This document shows, one piece after another, positions 31,595 through 40,284 of a stretch of DNA of 41,178 nt (positions are counted from its first letter, which is position 1; each line of letters starts with the position of its first letter). The stretch comes from CAVDRM01 sp963611355. GTDB lineage: Bacteria > Bacillota > Clostridia > Christensenellales > Aristaeellaceae. Both the position numbers and the translations under genes were made by a program. The notes beneath the pieces were generated by a model. That model was not told the DNA's origin and did not search any database. It worked only from the letters and a program-made list of their open reading frames with translations. The stretch is from the NCBI GenBank assembly GCA_963611355.1, contig CAVDRM010000019.1, positions 1 through 41,178 of the forward strand, in the 5' to 3' direction.

Positions 31595-33811
31595 TTACCG
31601 AGGCTGGAAGGAGTACTCGCCTGCCATCACGACCGTGCCGTCGCTGCGCAGGCCGACAACAAACTTCTCGGCGGCGGTCAGCTTTATCATGTTCTGCCAC
31701 TTGATGACTTCGTCCCTGATGTTATAGGTGTTTAAGCCTTCAAAAACGACGCTGCCGTCTGCCTGAAGCCCTACGGTGTAATCATTGCCGGCAGCGATTT
31801 GCACAATGTCGTGCCAAGAAGACACAGCGGCAGCGGTTCGTGAGCCGACGCAGGTCACCGTGCCGTCCTCGAGCAGAGCGGCGACATGCGTATTGCCGAC
31901 GGCAAGCTGCCTGACATGGGTCAATCCCTTCAGCAGGGCAGCATTGGATTCTTTCTGCTTTTCAAATAACGAGCCCGATGCATGGACGGTGCCGTCCTCC
32001 AGCAGATAAACAACGCCATATTCGCTGTTCATATAATCCAACTGTTTGATTTTTTCGCCGACCAGAGTATCCCCGATTGCATCACCCACGGGGTTTGTTT
32101 TTGAGATAAGAATATCGCCTGTCGTGATTCCCGCGACAAAATCCCAATTATTGCCGCAGCCTGTCGAAAGCGACAGTACGTTCGTCCACTGAGCCGCATC
32201 ACTGCAGCGAAAACCCGTAGTAAGAACATGACCGTCTTTCGTGACCCCCAAAGAGGTCAAAAAGCTCGCGCTGACGGAGACAACATTGCGCCATTGGTCA
32301 ATGCCATCCGTTATCGCCTCGCGGTATCCGCCATCGCCGATGGCGCTGACCGTGCCGTCATCATGCAGCAGCACAACATGTTGATTGGAGCAGGCGATAT
32401 CGACAATGCGGGAATATTGGTCGTGAATCGTATCTACAAAGCTGCTGTCAATATAGCCTGTATACACCCTTTTTTCGATGACCGTGCTCACCTGATACCA
32501 TGTCGTTTTGCCGGACACGATCGTGTCCTGAACATAGACGGTCTTTCCCTTTTCCAATTTATCAATGATGTCGCCTTTGGGCTTTTTGCGCAGGTTGACC
32601 CTGTCCTCGTTGACCGTGGCAAAGCCGATGGGGGAAACGGCATCATGAAGCACGCTGAAGTCCCGCTTCGGGATTTCCAGCTCAGTAAAAGGCGCGGGGG
32701 CAGTGGTCACTCTCGGCACTTTTGTCACACGGCTTGCGGCAGCCTCTTCTTCCGTCTGAACGGCATAGAGCGGAATAAAGCCGCGCACCGTTTTCCCGTC
32801 CGCTTCCGCTTCGACATACATATGATAGGGGAGAAGCGTCGCTAAATAAGTGACCTTTGCATCGGTCTGCAGACAGACCGTTGTGTGCTGGCTGACGTGC
32901 GGGTCGTCCGTTAAAAAGGCGGGCGACTGAAGCGTTACGGTTTCATGAGACAGCGACAGATCTTGAATGGGCGTATTTTTCAGTTCATCGGTTTTCGCAT
33001 AGCCGATTCTGCTCGTCCGCAGACTGACGGAATATTCAACGAGCGTCCAATCGCCGGAGACGCCGTATGCTTGATAAGAATCGCCGATGCTGAGCGAGGC
33101 TTTGCCGCTTGCGGCGCGATAGGAAGCGGCGGACGGCGCGGAATAAACAGGCGTCGGGCTTTGCTTGCCGTTCGACATAGCCGCAACGGTTTGGGCGGAC
33201 GGCAGAACATTCGTATATCGGCTGAGCAGCGTGTTCATACGTTCGACAGCTTCAACAGACTTGGGAAACTGTGTGATGCTGAAATTATGAAGGGTGATAT
33301 ATTGAGCAAATATCGCCTGTACCGTGCCGTCTGAATACTGCAGCGCCTGATTTTCTGCCTGAATCCGAACAGTGGTATAGCCGTTTTTGATACACGCGCT
33401 GATCAGCGGAAAATCATCCCGACTCAAATCAAATGTATACTCTTCGGCTGACAAGCCCGCATAGGAAACGGTTAATTGCTTATCTTTGGAAAGCGTCAGC
33501 GTCAGGGCTTCATGCCATGACCATTCCGGCTGGTAAAGTGCTGCCGTGGAGACGGTCACGGCGGAGCATTTGTTCTTCTTGTCAGCGGACAGGATGAGCA
33601 GCTGCACATGATATCTGTTTTTCATCGCAACGGCATTCATATTGTCTCTATCCTTGCTCTGCGCCAGCGCAGAGTATTCGTTGTACAGGCTGGTGAAGGA
33701 AAAATAACTGGCCGCAATGCTGCCGGTCACGCCCCAACTGTTGGCCAGCGCGGGGAAAAAGGCAAAGCAGGCAATGCATAGGAAGGTGATAAAGACGGAT
33801 ACTCTGCGCAT
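31595..33811 (-). CDS. Secreted protein with SH3-like and RCC1 repeats
   Basis: A protein of 738 residues with a signal peptide ending near ALANSWG. The N-terminal 180 residues after it match no family I know. Then come an SH3-like segment (about 210-280), a spacer, a second bacterial SH3 domain with EDRVNLRKKPKGDIIDKLEK (about 410-475), and a C-terminal half made of RCC1/regulator-of-chromosome-condensation beta-propeller repeats. These show as spaced phrases such as VVLLHDDGTVSAIGDG, VAALLEDGTVTCVGS, VGLQADGSVVFEG and VGLRSDGTVVMAG. RCC1 propellers in bacteria are usually protein- or ligand-binding. ATG 33811 is chosen for an AAAGGAG site 8 nt upstream. It likely acts at the cell surface; no anchor was seen. 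Function unknown. Confidence 0.8.
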   Translation of the reverse strand: MRRVSVFITFLCIACFAFFPALANSWGVTGSIAASYFSFTSLYNEYSALAQSKDRDNMNAVAMKNRYHVQLLILSADKKNKCSAVTVSTAALYQPEWSWHEALTLTLSKDKQLTVSYAGLSAEEYTFDLSRDDFPLISACIKNGYTTVRIQAENQALQYSDGTVQAIFAQYITLHNFSITQFPKSVEAVERMNTLLSRYTNVLPSAQTVAAMSNGKQSPTPVYSAPSAASYRAASGKASLSIGDSYQAYGVSGDWTLVEYSVSLRTSRIGYAKTDELKNTPIQDLSLSHETVTLQSPAFLTDDPHVSQHTTVCLQTDAKVTYLATLLPYHMYVEAEADGKTVRGFIPLYAVQTEEEAAASRVTKVPRVTTAPAPFTELEIPKRDFSVLHDAVSPIGFATVNEDRVNLRKKPKGDIIDKLEKGKTVYVQDTIVSGKTTWYQVSTVIEKRVYTGYIDSSFVDTIHDQYSRIVDIACSNQHVVLLHDDGTVSAIGDGGYREAITDGIDQWRNVVSVSASFLTSLGVTKDGHVLTTGFRCSDAAQWTNVLSLSTGCGNNWDFVAGITTGDILISKTNPVGDAIGDTLVGEKIKQLDYMNSEYGVVYLLEDGTVHASGSLFEKQKESNAALLKGLTHVRQLAVGNTHVAALLEDGTVTCVGSRTAAAVSSWHDIVQIAAGNDYTVGLQADGSVVFEGLNTYNIRDEVIKWQNMIKLTAAEKFVVGLRSDGTVVMAGEYSFQPR

Positions 33812-33910
33812 GACCATCGCTCCTTTGAACATACTTTCAATCATATAACGCAGGATGCGGGCAATTTTATCCCTGAAAATGAAAGTTATTTTTACGTTTT
33901 ATAATAAGGA

Positions 33911-33937
33911 CTTCACTGCGCAGGCGATGCAGTGAAG
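33911..33937 (-). terminator. Hairpin after the oxidoreductase gene
   Basis: The arms 33911-33919 and 33929-33937 (CTTCACTGC / GCAGTGAAG) pair perfectly over 9 bp. On the minus strand it is followed by TCCTTATTATAAAACG, a weak T-rich tail. Confidence 0.5.
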
Positions 33938-33958
33938 CCGCAAGTGATAGGACTCGTA

Positions 33959-35068
33959 TTACAGCTTTTCAAGCTCCGCCCATCTCCGCTCCCCGGCGGA
34001 GCGGACGCAGGCTTCGACAAAGGACGCGCCCATAAAGCCGTCGGCAAAGGTGGAATACGGCTGCTTTTCATTGAGAAATGTGCCGTCATCGATAGATTGA
34101 TAAAAGACGGTCACAGCGTTGCGCAGGGCGTCCGGCCAACCCATCATGTGCCCCATCGGGGCGGTGATGTAGGGCAGGGTTTCCGGCTGGCAGGTCTTCG
34201 GATTCATATACACGGTCTCAAAACCCGTTCCCTTTCGGCCAAGCACGAGGCGGTCAGGAACTTCCTGCGCCCACTCCATGCTGTATTCCGAACCCCAAAT
34301 GTTGACCTGAAGGTCGTTTTTATGACCGTTCGCCGCCTTGCTGGTGAAAAGCTGGCCGGGCGTCCCGTCGGCAAAGCGCACCAGCACCATCGCGGAATCC
34401 TCGGTGTTCATGAAGTGCTGAACGCCCTGCTCGTCCGTCCGCACAGGGTAATGGATGCATATATCTGTAAAGACTTCGGTAATCGGCTGTCCCAGAACGG
34501 CGCACGCGGTGTCCGCCCAGTGGGTGCCGATGTCATTCAGCACGCGGGCGCAGCCGGTGCGGTCCATTTTCGGCGACCAGTCCGTCGGGCGCGAGCCGGA
34601 CTCCTGCAAATAGCAGCCGGTAACCATCAGCGTCCTGCCGGACAGCCCCTTTTGAAGCCTCGCTTTCATTTCCTGCACGGCGGCATTCATGCGGTACTGG
34701 TGGTTTAAGCCTGCCGCTACATGATGCTCCCGCGCAAGCAGAACCATTTCCCGTGCATCGGAAGCGGTCAGGCTCAGCGGCTTTTCGCTGTACACATGCT
34801 TGCCGGCTAAGATGGCGGCACGGTTGATTTCGTCGTGCAGATGATGCGGGGTGCAGTTGTGAATGACGTCAATATTCGGGTCGGCGACGACCTCATGCCA
34901 GTCCGTACAGCCTTTGCCAATTTGATACTGCGTGCAGACAGAGCGCAGCTTTTTCTCGTTTCGTGTGCAGACGGCCGCGACCTCCGCTATCGGCACACGC
35001 CGCAGGGCATCAATGTGCTGAACGCCGATAAAGCCAAGACCAATGACGGCCGCTCGGAGCTTATTCAT
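33959..35068 (-). CDS. Gfo/Idh/MocA-family NAD(P)-dependent oxidoreductase
   Basis: A protein of 369 residues with an N-terminal Rossmann fold (AVIGLGFIGVQHIDALRRV) and the family lysine in YSEKPLSLTASDA, followed by the alpha/beta C-terminal domain. Members act on sugars, inositols or amino sugars; the exact substrate cannot be told from sequence. ATG 35068 is chosen for a GGGAGG ribosome binding site 7 nt upstream; the frame continues upstream by seven codons. It stands alone between recN and the RCC1 gene on the same strand, with its own probable terminator. A sugar role would fit the arabinose-using lifestyle, but nothing nearby supports one substrate. Confidence 0.88.
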   Translation of the reverse strand: MNKLRAAVIGLGFIGVQHIDALRRVPIAEVAAVCTRNEKKLRSVCTQYQIGKGCTDWHEVVADPNIDVIHNCTPHHLHDEINRAAILAGKHVYSEKPLSLTASDAREMVLLAREHHVAAGLNHQYRMNAAVQEMKARLQKGLSGRTLMVTGCYLQESGSRPTDWSPKMDRTGCARVLNDIGTHWADTACAVLGQPITEVFTDICIHYPVRTDEQGVQHFMNTEDSAMVLVRFADGTPGQLFTSKAANGHKNDLQVNIWGSEYSMEWAQEVPDRLVLGRKGTGFETVYMNPKTCQPETLPYITAPMGHMMGWPDALRNAVTVFYQSIDDGTFLNEKQPYSTFADGFMGASFVEACVRSAGERRWAELEKL

Positions 35069-35164
35069 TCCAAAACCTCCCATCATCATATCGAATTACG
35101 CACTATTATCATGATACGCTGTGCCACCGATTTTACTGAATTTGTCTTCATGAAATAGGTGGGG

Positions 35165-35191
35165 AAAAAAACGTTCTTTAACGCACAAGAA
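35165..35191 (-). terminator. Weak terminator after recN
   Basis: On the minus strand, TTCTT and AAGAA (plus-strand 35174-35178 and 35087+ equivalents at 35187-35191) form a 5-bp stem followed by CG and a run of seven T residues (35165-35171). The stem is short, so this is tentative. Confidence 0.3.
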
Positions 35192-35214
35192 ATGGTTCTC
35201 ATGCAAGACCCCGT

Positions 35215-36903
35215 TTATTTTCTGTAATCCCTTGCCTGAGAGAGCAGCGCTTTTGCGTGGGAGCGTGCGCTTTCGCTGTCCGCATCCGCACCGCCGACCA
35301 TGCGGCTCAATTCGTCAATGCGTCCCCGTTCGTCCAATTCAGCAATGTGCGTGACCGTACGCTGACCGTCGAACGCCTTTTCGACCAGATACTGACGGTC
35401 GGCCATCGCCGCAATCTGCGCCAAATGCGTCACACAAAGCACCTGCCGATACCGCGCAATGTCCGCCATTTTTTCGGCGACAACCTGCGCAGTGCGTCCG
35501 CTGATGCCCGTGTCTATCTCATCAAAGACCATTGATGGAATCAGCGACTGCGCCGCCGCGATGGATTTGATGGCCAGCATCAGGCGCGACAGCTCGCCGC
35601 CGGAGGCTGTCAGCGAAAGCGGCTGCAGCTTTTCGCCGCGGTTCGGCGCTATCAGGAAGGCACATTCATCCGTGCCGGAGACCGTTTCAGCACCGGAGGA
35701 CAGAGAGACGGCAAAGCGAGTGCCGCGCATATTCAGGTCATTGAGCTGTACTTCCATGCGCGTTTCAAAGCTGTTTGCCAGCGCTTTGCGCGATTCCGAC
35801 AGCGCCTTGGCGGAGACATGATACTGCTTTTTCTGCTTTTCCAGCGTTTTTTCCAGTTCGTCCAGCCGTTCATCCGCATGGGAGAGGTTATCCAGTGTAC
35901 GGCTGATTTCTTCTAACTTATCCAGCATATCATCGGTCGTTGCACCGTATTTGCGGGAAAGACGGCGAAGCTGATCCAGCCGCGCCATGATTTCCTCCAT
36001 GCGATCCTCATCGAAATTCAGGCTGTCTAATTTGTCCCGAAGCGTAAGGCCGATATCTTCGGCATCATAATACAGGCTTTGGGTGCGCTCGGCCAAATCC
36101 TTGAATTCCGCGTCAAAGGGGGAAAGCTCCTTTAAGGAGGATACAGCGGCGCGGAGGGCATCCAAGGCAGAGGCGGAGCGGGCGTCGCCGTACACCTGTG
36201 CATAGGCATCCCGCAGACGGGATTTGATTTTTTCGGCGTTTTTATTTAAGTCCCGCTCCCGAATCAGCTCGTCTTCTTCGCCGCGCACCAAATGCGCGTT
36301 CTTCAGCTCCTGCTGCTGATAATGCAGGATATCCTCCCGTTCCTGCCGGGCGCGCAGGTCCTGTTTGAGCTTGTTTAAGGCGTTTGCAGTCTCCTTCATC
36401 GCCTGATAATCATGAGCGGCGGCGGTCAGCAGCGCCCGATGCGCGGCATCGCCGAAGGCATCCAAAAGACGCAGATGCTGCTTTTCATCCATGAGGGACT
36501 GGCATTCATGCTGGCCGTGGATGTCCATCAGCATGGCGGCAAGCGAGCGATAGAGGGAGAGGGGAAAGAGGATGCCGTTGATGCGGCAGGAGGAACGTCC
36601 GGCAGCGGTGATTTCACGAGAGAGGATGATGCTGCCGTCTTCGGCCTCTAATTCATTGGCCTTCAAAAACTCCGATGCGGGGGCGCAGGAGGACACGCTG
36701 AACTGCCCCTCCACATAGGCTTTATCGCTGCCCGTGCGGATCAGCTCCCGTGAGGCGCGCCCGCCAAGCAGAAGCAGCAGCGCATCCACGATGATAGACT
36801 TGCCGGCGCCCGTTTCGCCCGTCAGCACATGAAGCCCTGAGCCGAAGGAAACAGTCAGAGAATCAATCAGCGCGATGTTTCGGATGAGCAGAGATTCCAG
36901 CAT
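35215..36903 (-). CDS. recN: DNA repair ATPase
   Basis: SMC-like protein (562 residues) acting early in double-strand break repair. The ATP-binding head is split: Walker A TGETGAGKSIIVDALLLLLG near residue 30 and the signature plus Walker B near the C-terminus in SMVFDEIDTGISGRTAQVV. Long coiled coils lie between (about 160-360). It starts 25 bp after argR and is the third gene of a leftward nadK-argR-recN operon, an order common in Gram-positive bacteria. In many spore formers spoIVB and spo0A follow recN; here the next gene is an oxidoreductase. Confidence 0.95.
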   Translation of the reverse strand: MLESLLIRNIALIDSLTVSFGSGLHVLTGETGAGKSIIVDALLLLLGGRASRELIRTGSDKAYVEGQFSVSSCAPASEFLKANELEAEDGSIILSREITAAGRSSCRINGILFPLSLYRSLAAMLMDIHGQHECQSLMDEKQHLRLLDAFGDAAHRALLTAAAHDYQAMKETANALNKLKQDLRARQEREDILHYQQQELKNAHLVRGEEDELIRERDLNKNAEKIKSRLRDAYAQVYGDARSASALDALRAAVSSLKELSPFDAEFKDLAERTQSLYYDAEDIGLTLRDKLDSLNFDEDRMEEIMARLDQLRRLSRKYGATTDDMLDKLEEISRTLDNLSHADERLDELEKTLEKQKKQYHVSAKALSESRKALANSFETRMEVQLNDLNMRGTRFAVSLSSGAETVSGTDECAFLIAPNRGEKLQPLSLTASGGELSRLMLAIKSIAAAQSLIPSMVFDEIDTGISGRTAQVVAEKMADIARYRQVLCVTHLAQIAAMADRQYLVEKAFDGQRTVTHIAELDERGRIDELSRMVGGADADSESARSHAKALLSQARDYRK

Positions 36904-36928
36904 AGATTTTCTCCTTTAACGCCCAATC

Positions 36929-37381
36929 TTAGCGGCCGATAATGTCCTTGAGCGCATCGACGATGACGGGCGCTTCCTCATTCTTGCGGGTGACGACCAT
37001 AATGGTATTGTCGCCCGCCATTGTGCCCAGAATTTCCGGCCAGCGCATACTGTCAATCGCCTCCGCCGCGGCATTGGCACTGCCGGACAGGGTCTTGATA
37101 ACGATGATGTTGTTCGCATAGCTGATGGACAAAACGGAGTCCACAAAAATACGGGCAAAGCGGTCAGACAGGCCGTGATCGGCCTTTTCCGCCGTTGCAT
37201 ATTTATACCCTCCGCTGGCGGAAAGCACCTTGAGCAGGCGAAGCTCTTTAATGTCGCGGGAGATGGTGGCTTGGGTCGATGTGATGCCTATTGCCTTCAG
37301 CTCATTGGCCAGCTCCTCCTGCGTCTCGATGTCCTTTGTTTCGATGATGGAAAGAATCGCAGTTTGGCGGGCGTTTTTCAT
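36929..37381 (-). CDS. argR: Arginine repressor
   Basis: Transcription factor (150 residues) of the ArgR/AhrC family controlling arginine synthesis and breakdown. The N-terminal winged helix contains TQATISRDIKELRLLKV, and the C-terminal hexamerisation/arginine-binding domain carries GTMAGDNTIMVV. The frame extends 14 codons further upstream, but ATG 37381 has a GGAGG site 8 nt upstream and gives the family start MKNARQTAIL. It lies about 50 bp after nadK. A truly matching ARG box was not found nearby. Confidence 0.94.
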   Translation of the reverse strand: MKNARQTAILSIIETKDIETQEELANELKAIGITSTQATISRDIKELRLLKVLSASGGYKYATAEKADHGLSDRFARIFVDSVLSISYANNIIVIKTLSGSANAAAEAIDSMRWPEILGTMAGDNTIMVVTRKNEEAPVIVDALKDIIGR

Positions 37382-37434
37382 AATCGTATCCTCCAATCGG
37401 GCTTTTTTCTGACAGATTGTCAAAGACTATCAAA

Positions 37435-38289
37435 TTAAAACTGATTCCACATCGCGCTCTTTATCCGGAGATGCTCAAAAAAGCTCTGCTCCTCAAAGCG
37501 GATGAAGCGGACGCACTTGGCCGCCCGACAGATTTTGAGAGCTCTGGTCTGCTGAATGACGCACACCTTCTGCCCGTCCAGAGAAATGATGGGGTGCGCA
37601 GGACCGGATACGGCGACCTCTAATGTAATGCTGGCGTCAGCGGGCAGCACGACGGGCCGCGCCAAAAGCTGGCGGGCGCAGAGTGGAATGATGGTCATCA
37701 CAGGGGTGTTCGGCCGGACAATCGGACCGCCTGCGGATAGGGAATAGGCCGTGCAGCCGGTCGGGGTTGAAACAAGAACGCCGTCGCCGGACAAATCATA
37801 AATATGCTCGCCGTCCGCGTGAATGCGGATGTTAAGAAGCCCCGGATTTTCGCCGCGGGTGATGGCAATGTCGTTGAGCGCCAGAGCGTTTTCAAGCCCG
37901 CTCATCCGGCATTGCAGCATGCTTCTTTCTTCCAAAGCATAGTTTCCCGAAAGAAGCCTCGATAGCGCCGCATCCATCGTTTCGTGGGTGCTTTCCATCA
38001 AAAAACCGACCGTGCCGGTGTGGATGCCCAGCATGGGAACGCCGTTCTTGACAGCGTCCGGCGCGGCACGCAGCAGCGTCCCGTCCCCGCCGACGACAAT
38101 CAGCGCATCAAGCGCGGTTCCCATATCACTGAGCTCCCTGCTTTCAGCGCCGGGCAAGCGCTCTGCCAGCCAAGGCTCACAGAAAACGCGCAGGTTTTCC
38201 TTTTTCAGCCTTTCAAAGACCTTCCCTGCAGTTTCTTGGCTGAAGGAGCGGCTGGAATTGGCATACAGAAAAATCGCTCGATACTGCAT
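37435..38289 (-). CDS. nadK: NAD kinase
   Basis: ATP- or polyphosphate-dependent enzyme (284 residues) making NADP from NAD. The motif GGDGTLLR is at residues 67-74, followed by GIHTGTVGFL, and the nucleotide-binding STPTGCTAYSLSAGGPIV is clear. The conserved ALNE of many NAD kinases reads ALND here, a mild change. ATG 38289 follows a GGAGG site by 5 nt; the longer frame from 38310 lacks one. It is the first gene of the nadK-argR-recN operon with a TATAAT promoter just upstream. Confidence 0.94.
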   Translation of the reverse strand: MQYRAIFLYANSSRSFSQETAGKVFERLKKENLRVFCEPWLAERLPGAESRELSDMGTALDALIVVGGDGTLLRAAPDAVKNGVPMLGIHTGTVGFLMESTHETMDAALSRLLSGNYALEERSMLQCRMSGLENALALNDIAITRGENPGLLNIRIHADGEHIYDLSGDGVLVSTPTGCTAYSLSAGGPIVRPNTPVMTIIPLCARQLLARPVVLPADASITLEVAVSGPAHPIISLDGQKVCVIQQTRALKICRAAKCVRFIRFEEQSFFEHLRIKSAMWNQF

Positions 38290-38311
38290 ACAACCCTCCA
38301 TTAGGTACATA

Positions 38312-38341
38312 ATTATAACATATCGGCATATCTATTCACAA
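38312..38341 (-). promoter_or_regulatory. Promoter of the nadK-argR-recN operon
   Basis: On the minus strand TTGTGA (38336-38341) and a perfect TATAAT (38312-38317) are separated by 18 bp, ending about 23 bp before the nadK start. Confidence 0.65.
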
Positions 38342-38386
38342 GATGAAAATGAAGAAGAGAAAAACTTTTTTGATGCATCAAAAGGC

Positions 38387-38415
38387 TTGACAGATTGAGA
38401 ATTTTTCACTATGAT
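38387..38415 (+). promoter_or_regulatory. Promoter of the first ECF S-component gene
   Basis: Consensus TTGACA (38387-38392), 17-bp spacer and TATGAT (38410-38415). It is followed by an AGGAGG ribosome binding site about 10 nt before the start codon at 38460. No riboswitch-like fold was recognised in the roughly 40-nt leader. Confidence 0.75.
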
Positions 38416-38459
38416 AACGCTGTTTCGAACAATCAGAACAGGGCAGGAGGCGATAAAAA

Positions 38460-38960
38460 ATGAACGGGGACAAACGAGTAAAACAAATGGCTGTTTTGGC
38501 CATTTTGACGGCGCTGGTGGCCTGCTTTACCATGCTGCTGAAGGTGCCGACGGCAATCGGATATGCTAATTTGGGCGATGGCGTCATTCTCTTCGGCAGC
38601 CTGCTTTTAGGACCTGTGTCCGCCGTGGCAGCGGCACTGGGCAGTGCGCTGGCTGATCTTTTACAGGGTTATGCGGTCTATGCGCCGTGGACTTTTATCA
38701 TTAAGGGCGTGATGTCGCTGCTGTGCGGACGGCTGCTGCAAGGGAAACGGGATTGGCAGCATCAAATCATCGCTTATGCTGCCGGTGAACTGTGGATGGT
38801 AGCGGGATATTTTCTGGTCGAGGCATTCATTTTGTCTTATGGGCTGTCCGGTGCAGTCGGCAGCATCGTTCCCAATCTTTTGCAGGGCGCGGCAGGCGTG
38901 TGCTTTGCGCTGATGGTCGCTCCGGCGAGAAAGAGCATTGAAAAAGCCTTAAATAAATAA
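38460..38960 (+). CDS. ECF transporter S component
   Basis: Integral membrane protein (166 residues, about five or six membrane segments) that binds a vitamin or similar micronutrient for an energy-coupling factor transporter. The segment IGYANLGDGVILFGSLLLG, followed by GPVSAVAAALGSALADLL, is typical of the ECF S-component families related to riboflavin/HMP carriers. No EcfA or EcfT genes are nearby, so it would share a common ECF module. The vitamin cannot be told from the sequence. It has its own consensus promoter and an AGGAGG site, and is divergent from nadK. Confidence 0.82.
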   Translation: MNGDKRVKQMAVLAILTALVACFTMLLKVPTAIGYANLGDGVILFGSLLLGPVSAVAAALGSALADLLQGYAVYAPWTFIIKGVMSLLCGRLLQGKRDWQHQIIAYAAGELWMVAGYFLVEAFILSYGLSGAVGSIVPNLLQGAAGVCFALMVAPARKSIEKALNK

Positions 38961-39094
38961 ACATACAAAGTTATCACCGTACAAGCACGGGCATGTCGTT
39001 CAATGTGTATTCGAGGCATTTGCCTGATGGTGAGCCTGCTCAGCAGCAGGAGGATGCAATACTGCGCCATAAATCAGGTCTTTCTTGTGCGGAA

Positions 39095-39269
39095 TGTCAT
39101 TTTGCAGATGATACAAATAAAAAGGCATGGTGTACATTCAATCCAGAACATTCACGCATCAAAATTTAGCGTTGTTGATGGATCATGGTGCTGCGATTAT
39201 TCGCATGGATGCTTTTGGCTACGCTGCCACGCCAGCAGGAATACGTTGCTTTTTCTGAGGCCACAGGTT
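39095..39269 (+). pseudogene. Relic of a GH13_18 sucrose-phosphorylase-like gene
   Basis: Two neighbouring frames carry pieces of one family. One reads FADDTNKKAWCTFNPEH and then hits a stop at 39167. After a frameshift and an apparent loss of about ten codons, another reads LLMDHGAAIIRMDAFGYAAT, then PAGIRCFF and a stop at 39256-39258. In sucrose and glucosylglycerate phosphorylases the phrases WCTF...Q(I/V)DL and GAxxIRLDAFGYA...CFF(E)PE follow each other. The catalytic nucleophile region (RMDAFGYA) is thus preserved in a fragment. Nothing else of the usual 480-residue enzyme was found. The rest of the gap 38961-39601 shows only a repeat-like fragment near 39056-39080. Confidence 0.55.
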
Positions 39270-39601
39270 TGAGATTTGCTGAATAGTATGAATGCAGAGC
39301 TTAGAGTGCGCGGCGTTCGCTTGTGGCAAGAACTTTATGGACATGAAAACTCCGGCGGAAAACAGCCACTATCGGGATAATGCGCCTGCTCATCCGTGCG
39401 GTCGCTGAGGACAGGAGCGGCAGCTCGTTATGCTTCATATAAAATATTTTGAACGGACAGCTTCAGCTCATATTGCTTGACATCTGCATCATATCAAAAA
39501 TTCGAGATGCATTGTATGCAAACGGCAAAGCGGAAATGAAAATGCCGTCCGAAGATGCTGTGGAACAAACGGTAAGACGTCTCACAGCGAAAGGGGAAAA
39601 T

Positions 39602-40132
39602 ATGCTTCAAATCAGTCCTAAATTTAAGCCTCTTGTTTTTGCCGCCCTGTGCTTGGCTCTGTGCCTTGTTTTGCCTTTTCTGACAGGGCAGCTTCCGCAG
39701 GTTGGGCAGGCGCTTTCACCAATGCATCTGTCTGTTTTCCTGTGCGGCTTCCTGTGCGGCCCTGTCTACGCCATGTGTGTAGGCGCGGTCGCGCCGCTTT
39801 TGCGTTTTGCGCTCTTTGGTATGCCGCCGCTGTTTCCGACGGGCATCGCCATGTGCTTTGAGCTGTTTACCTACGGATTGGTGGCAGGGCTGCTTGACAA
39901 GCACCTTCCGGCAAAACCGTGGGCAGTATATGTTTCACTGTTTGGCGCTATGCTGTCAGGGCGCATGGTCTGGGGCATTGTGCGGCTTATCCTGTCCGGC
40001 GTGTCTGGCAGCGCATTCACATGGACGATGTTTTTAGGCGGCGCTATTCTGAACGCCATTCCCGGCATCATCGTGCAAATCGTGCTTGTGCCGATTCTGG
40101 TGTTGGCATTGAGAAAGGCGAAAATTGGCTGA
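39602..40132 (+). CDS. ECF transporter S component (second)
   Basis: Membrane protein of 176 residues with five or six membrane segments. It carries SPMHLSVFLCGFLCGP, and later the segment FGMPPLFPTGIAMCFELFTYG, both typical of the ECF S-component superfamily. It differs from the S component upstream, so a different micronutrient is likely. The open frame begins 51 codons earlier, but that extension is not membrane-like and has no family match; ATG 39602 has an AAAGGGGA site 5-6 nt upstream and is preferred. A TTGACA-like sequence at 39474-39480 may be part of its promoter. No EcfA/T partner genes are nearby. Confidence 0.82.
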   Translation: MLQISPKFKPLVFAALCLALCLVLPFLTGQLPQVGQALSPMHLSVFLCGFLCGPVYAMCVGAVAPLLRFALFGMPPLFPTGIAMCFELFTYGLVAGLLDKHLPAKPWAVYVSLFGAMLSGRMVWGIVRLILSGVSGSAFTWTMFLGGAILNAIPGIIVQIVLVPILVLALRKAKIG

Positions 40133-40284
40133 GGAGTGCATTTTGCAACCGGCGGGATAGAGGAAAGGAATAACATTCGGCGCAGAATTTCGGCAGAAAA
40201 GATGCTGATTGTCATAGCATGTGATATGGTAATTTCAACACTTGACGTTAAAATGAAAAGGCAATGCTTGTTCGGAGGCAGCAC

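Noticed and set aside
39449..39601. N-terminal extension of the second ECF S component
   Set aside because: The 51 added residues are not membrane-like and match nothing; the inner ATG at 39602 has a ribosome binding site and gives the usual length.
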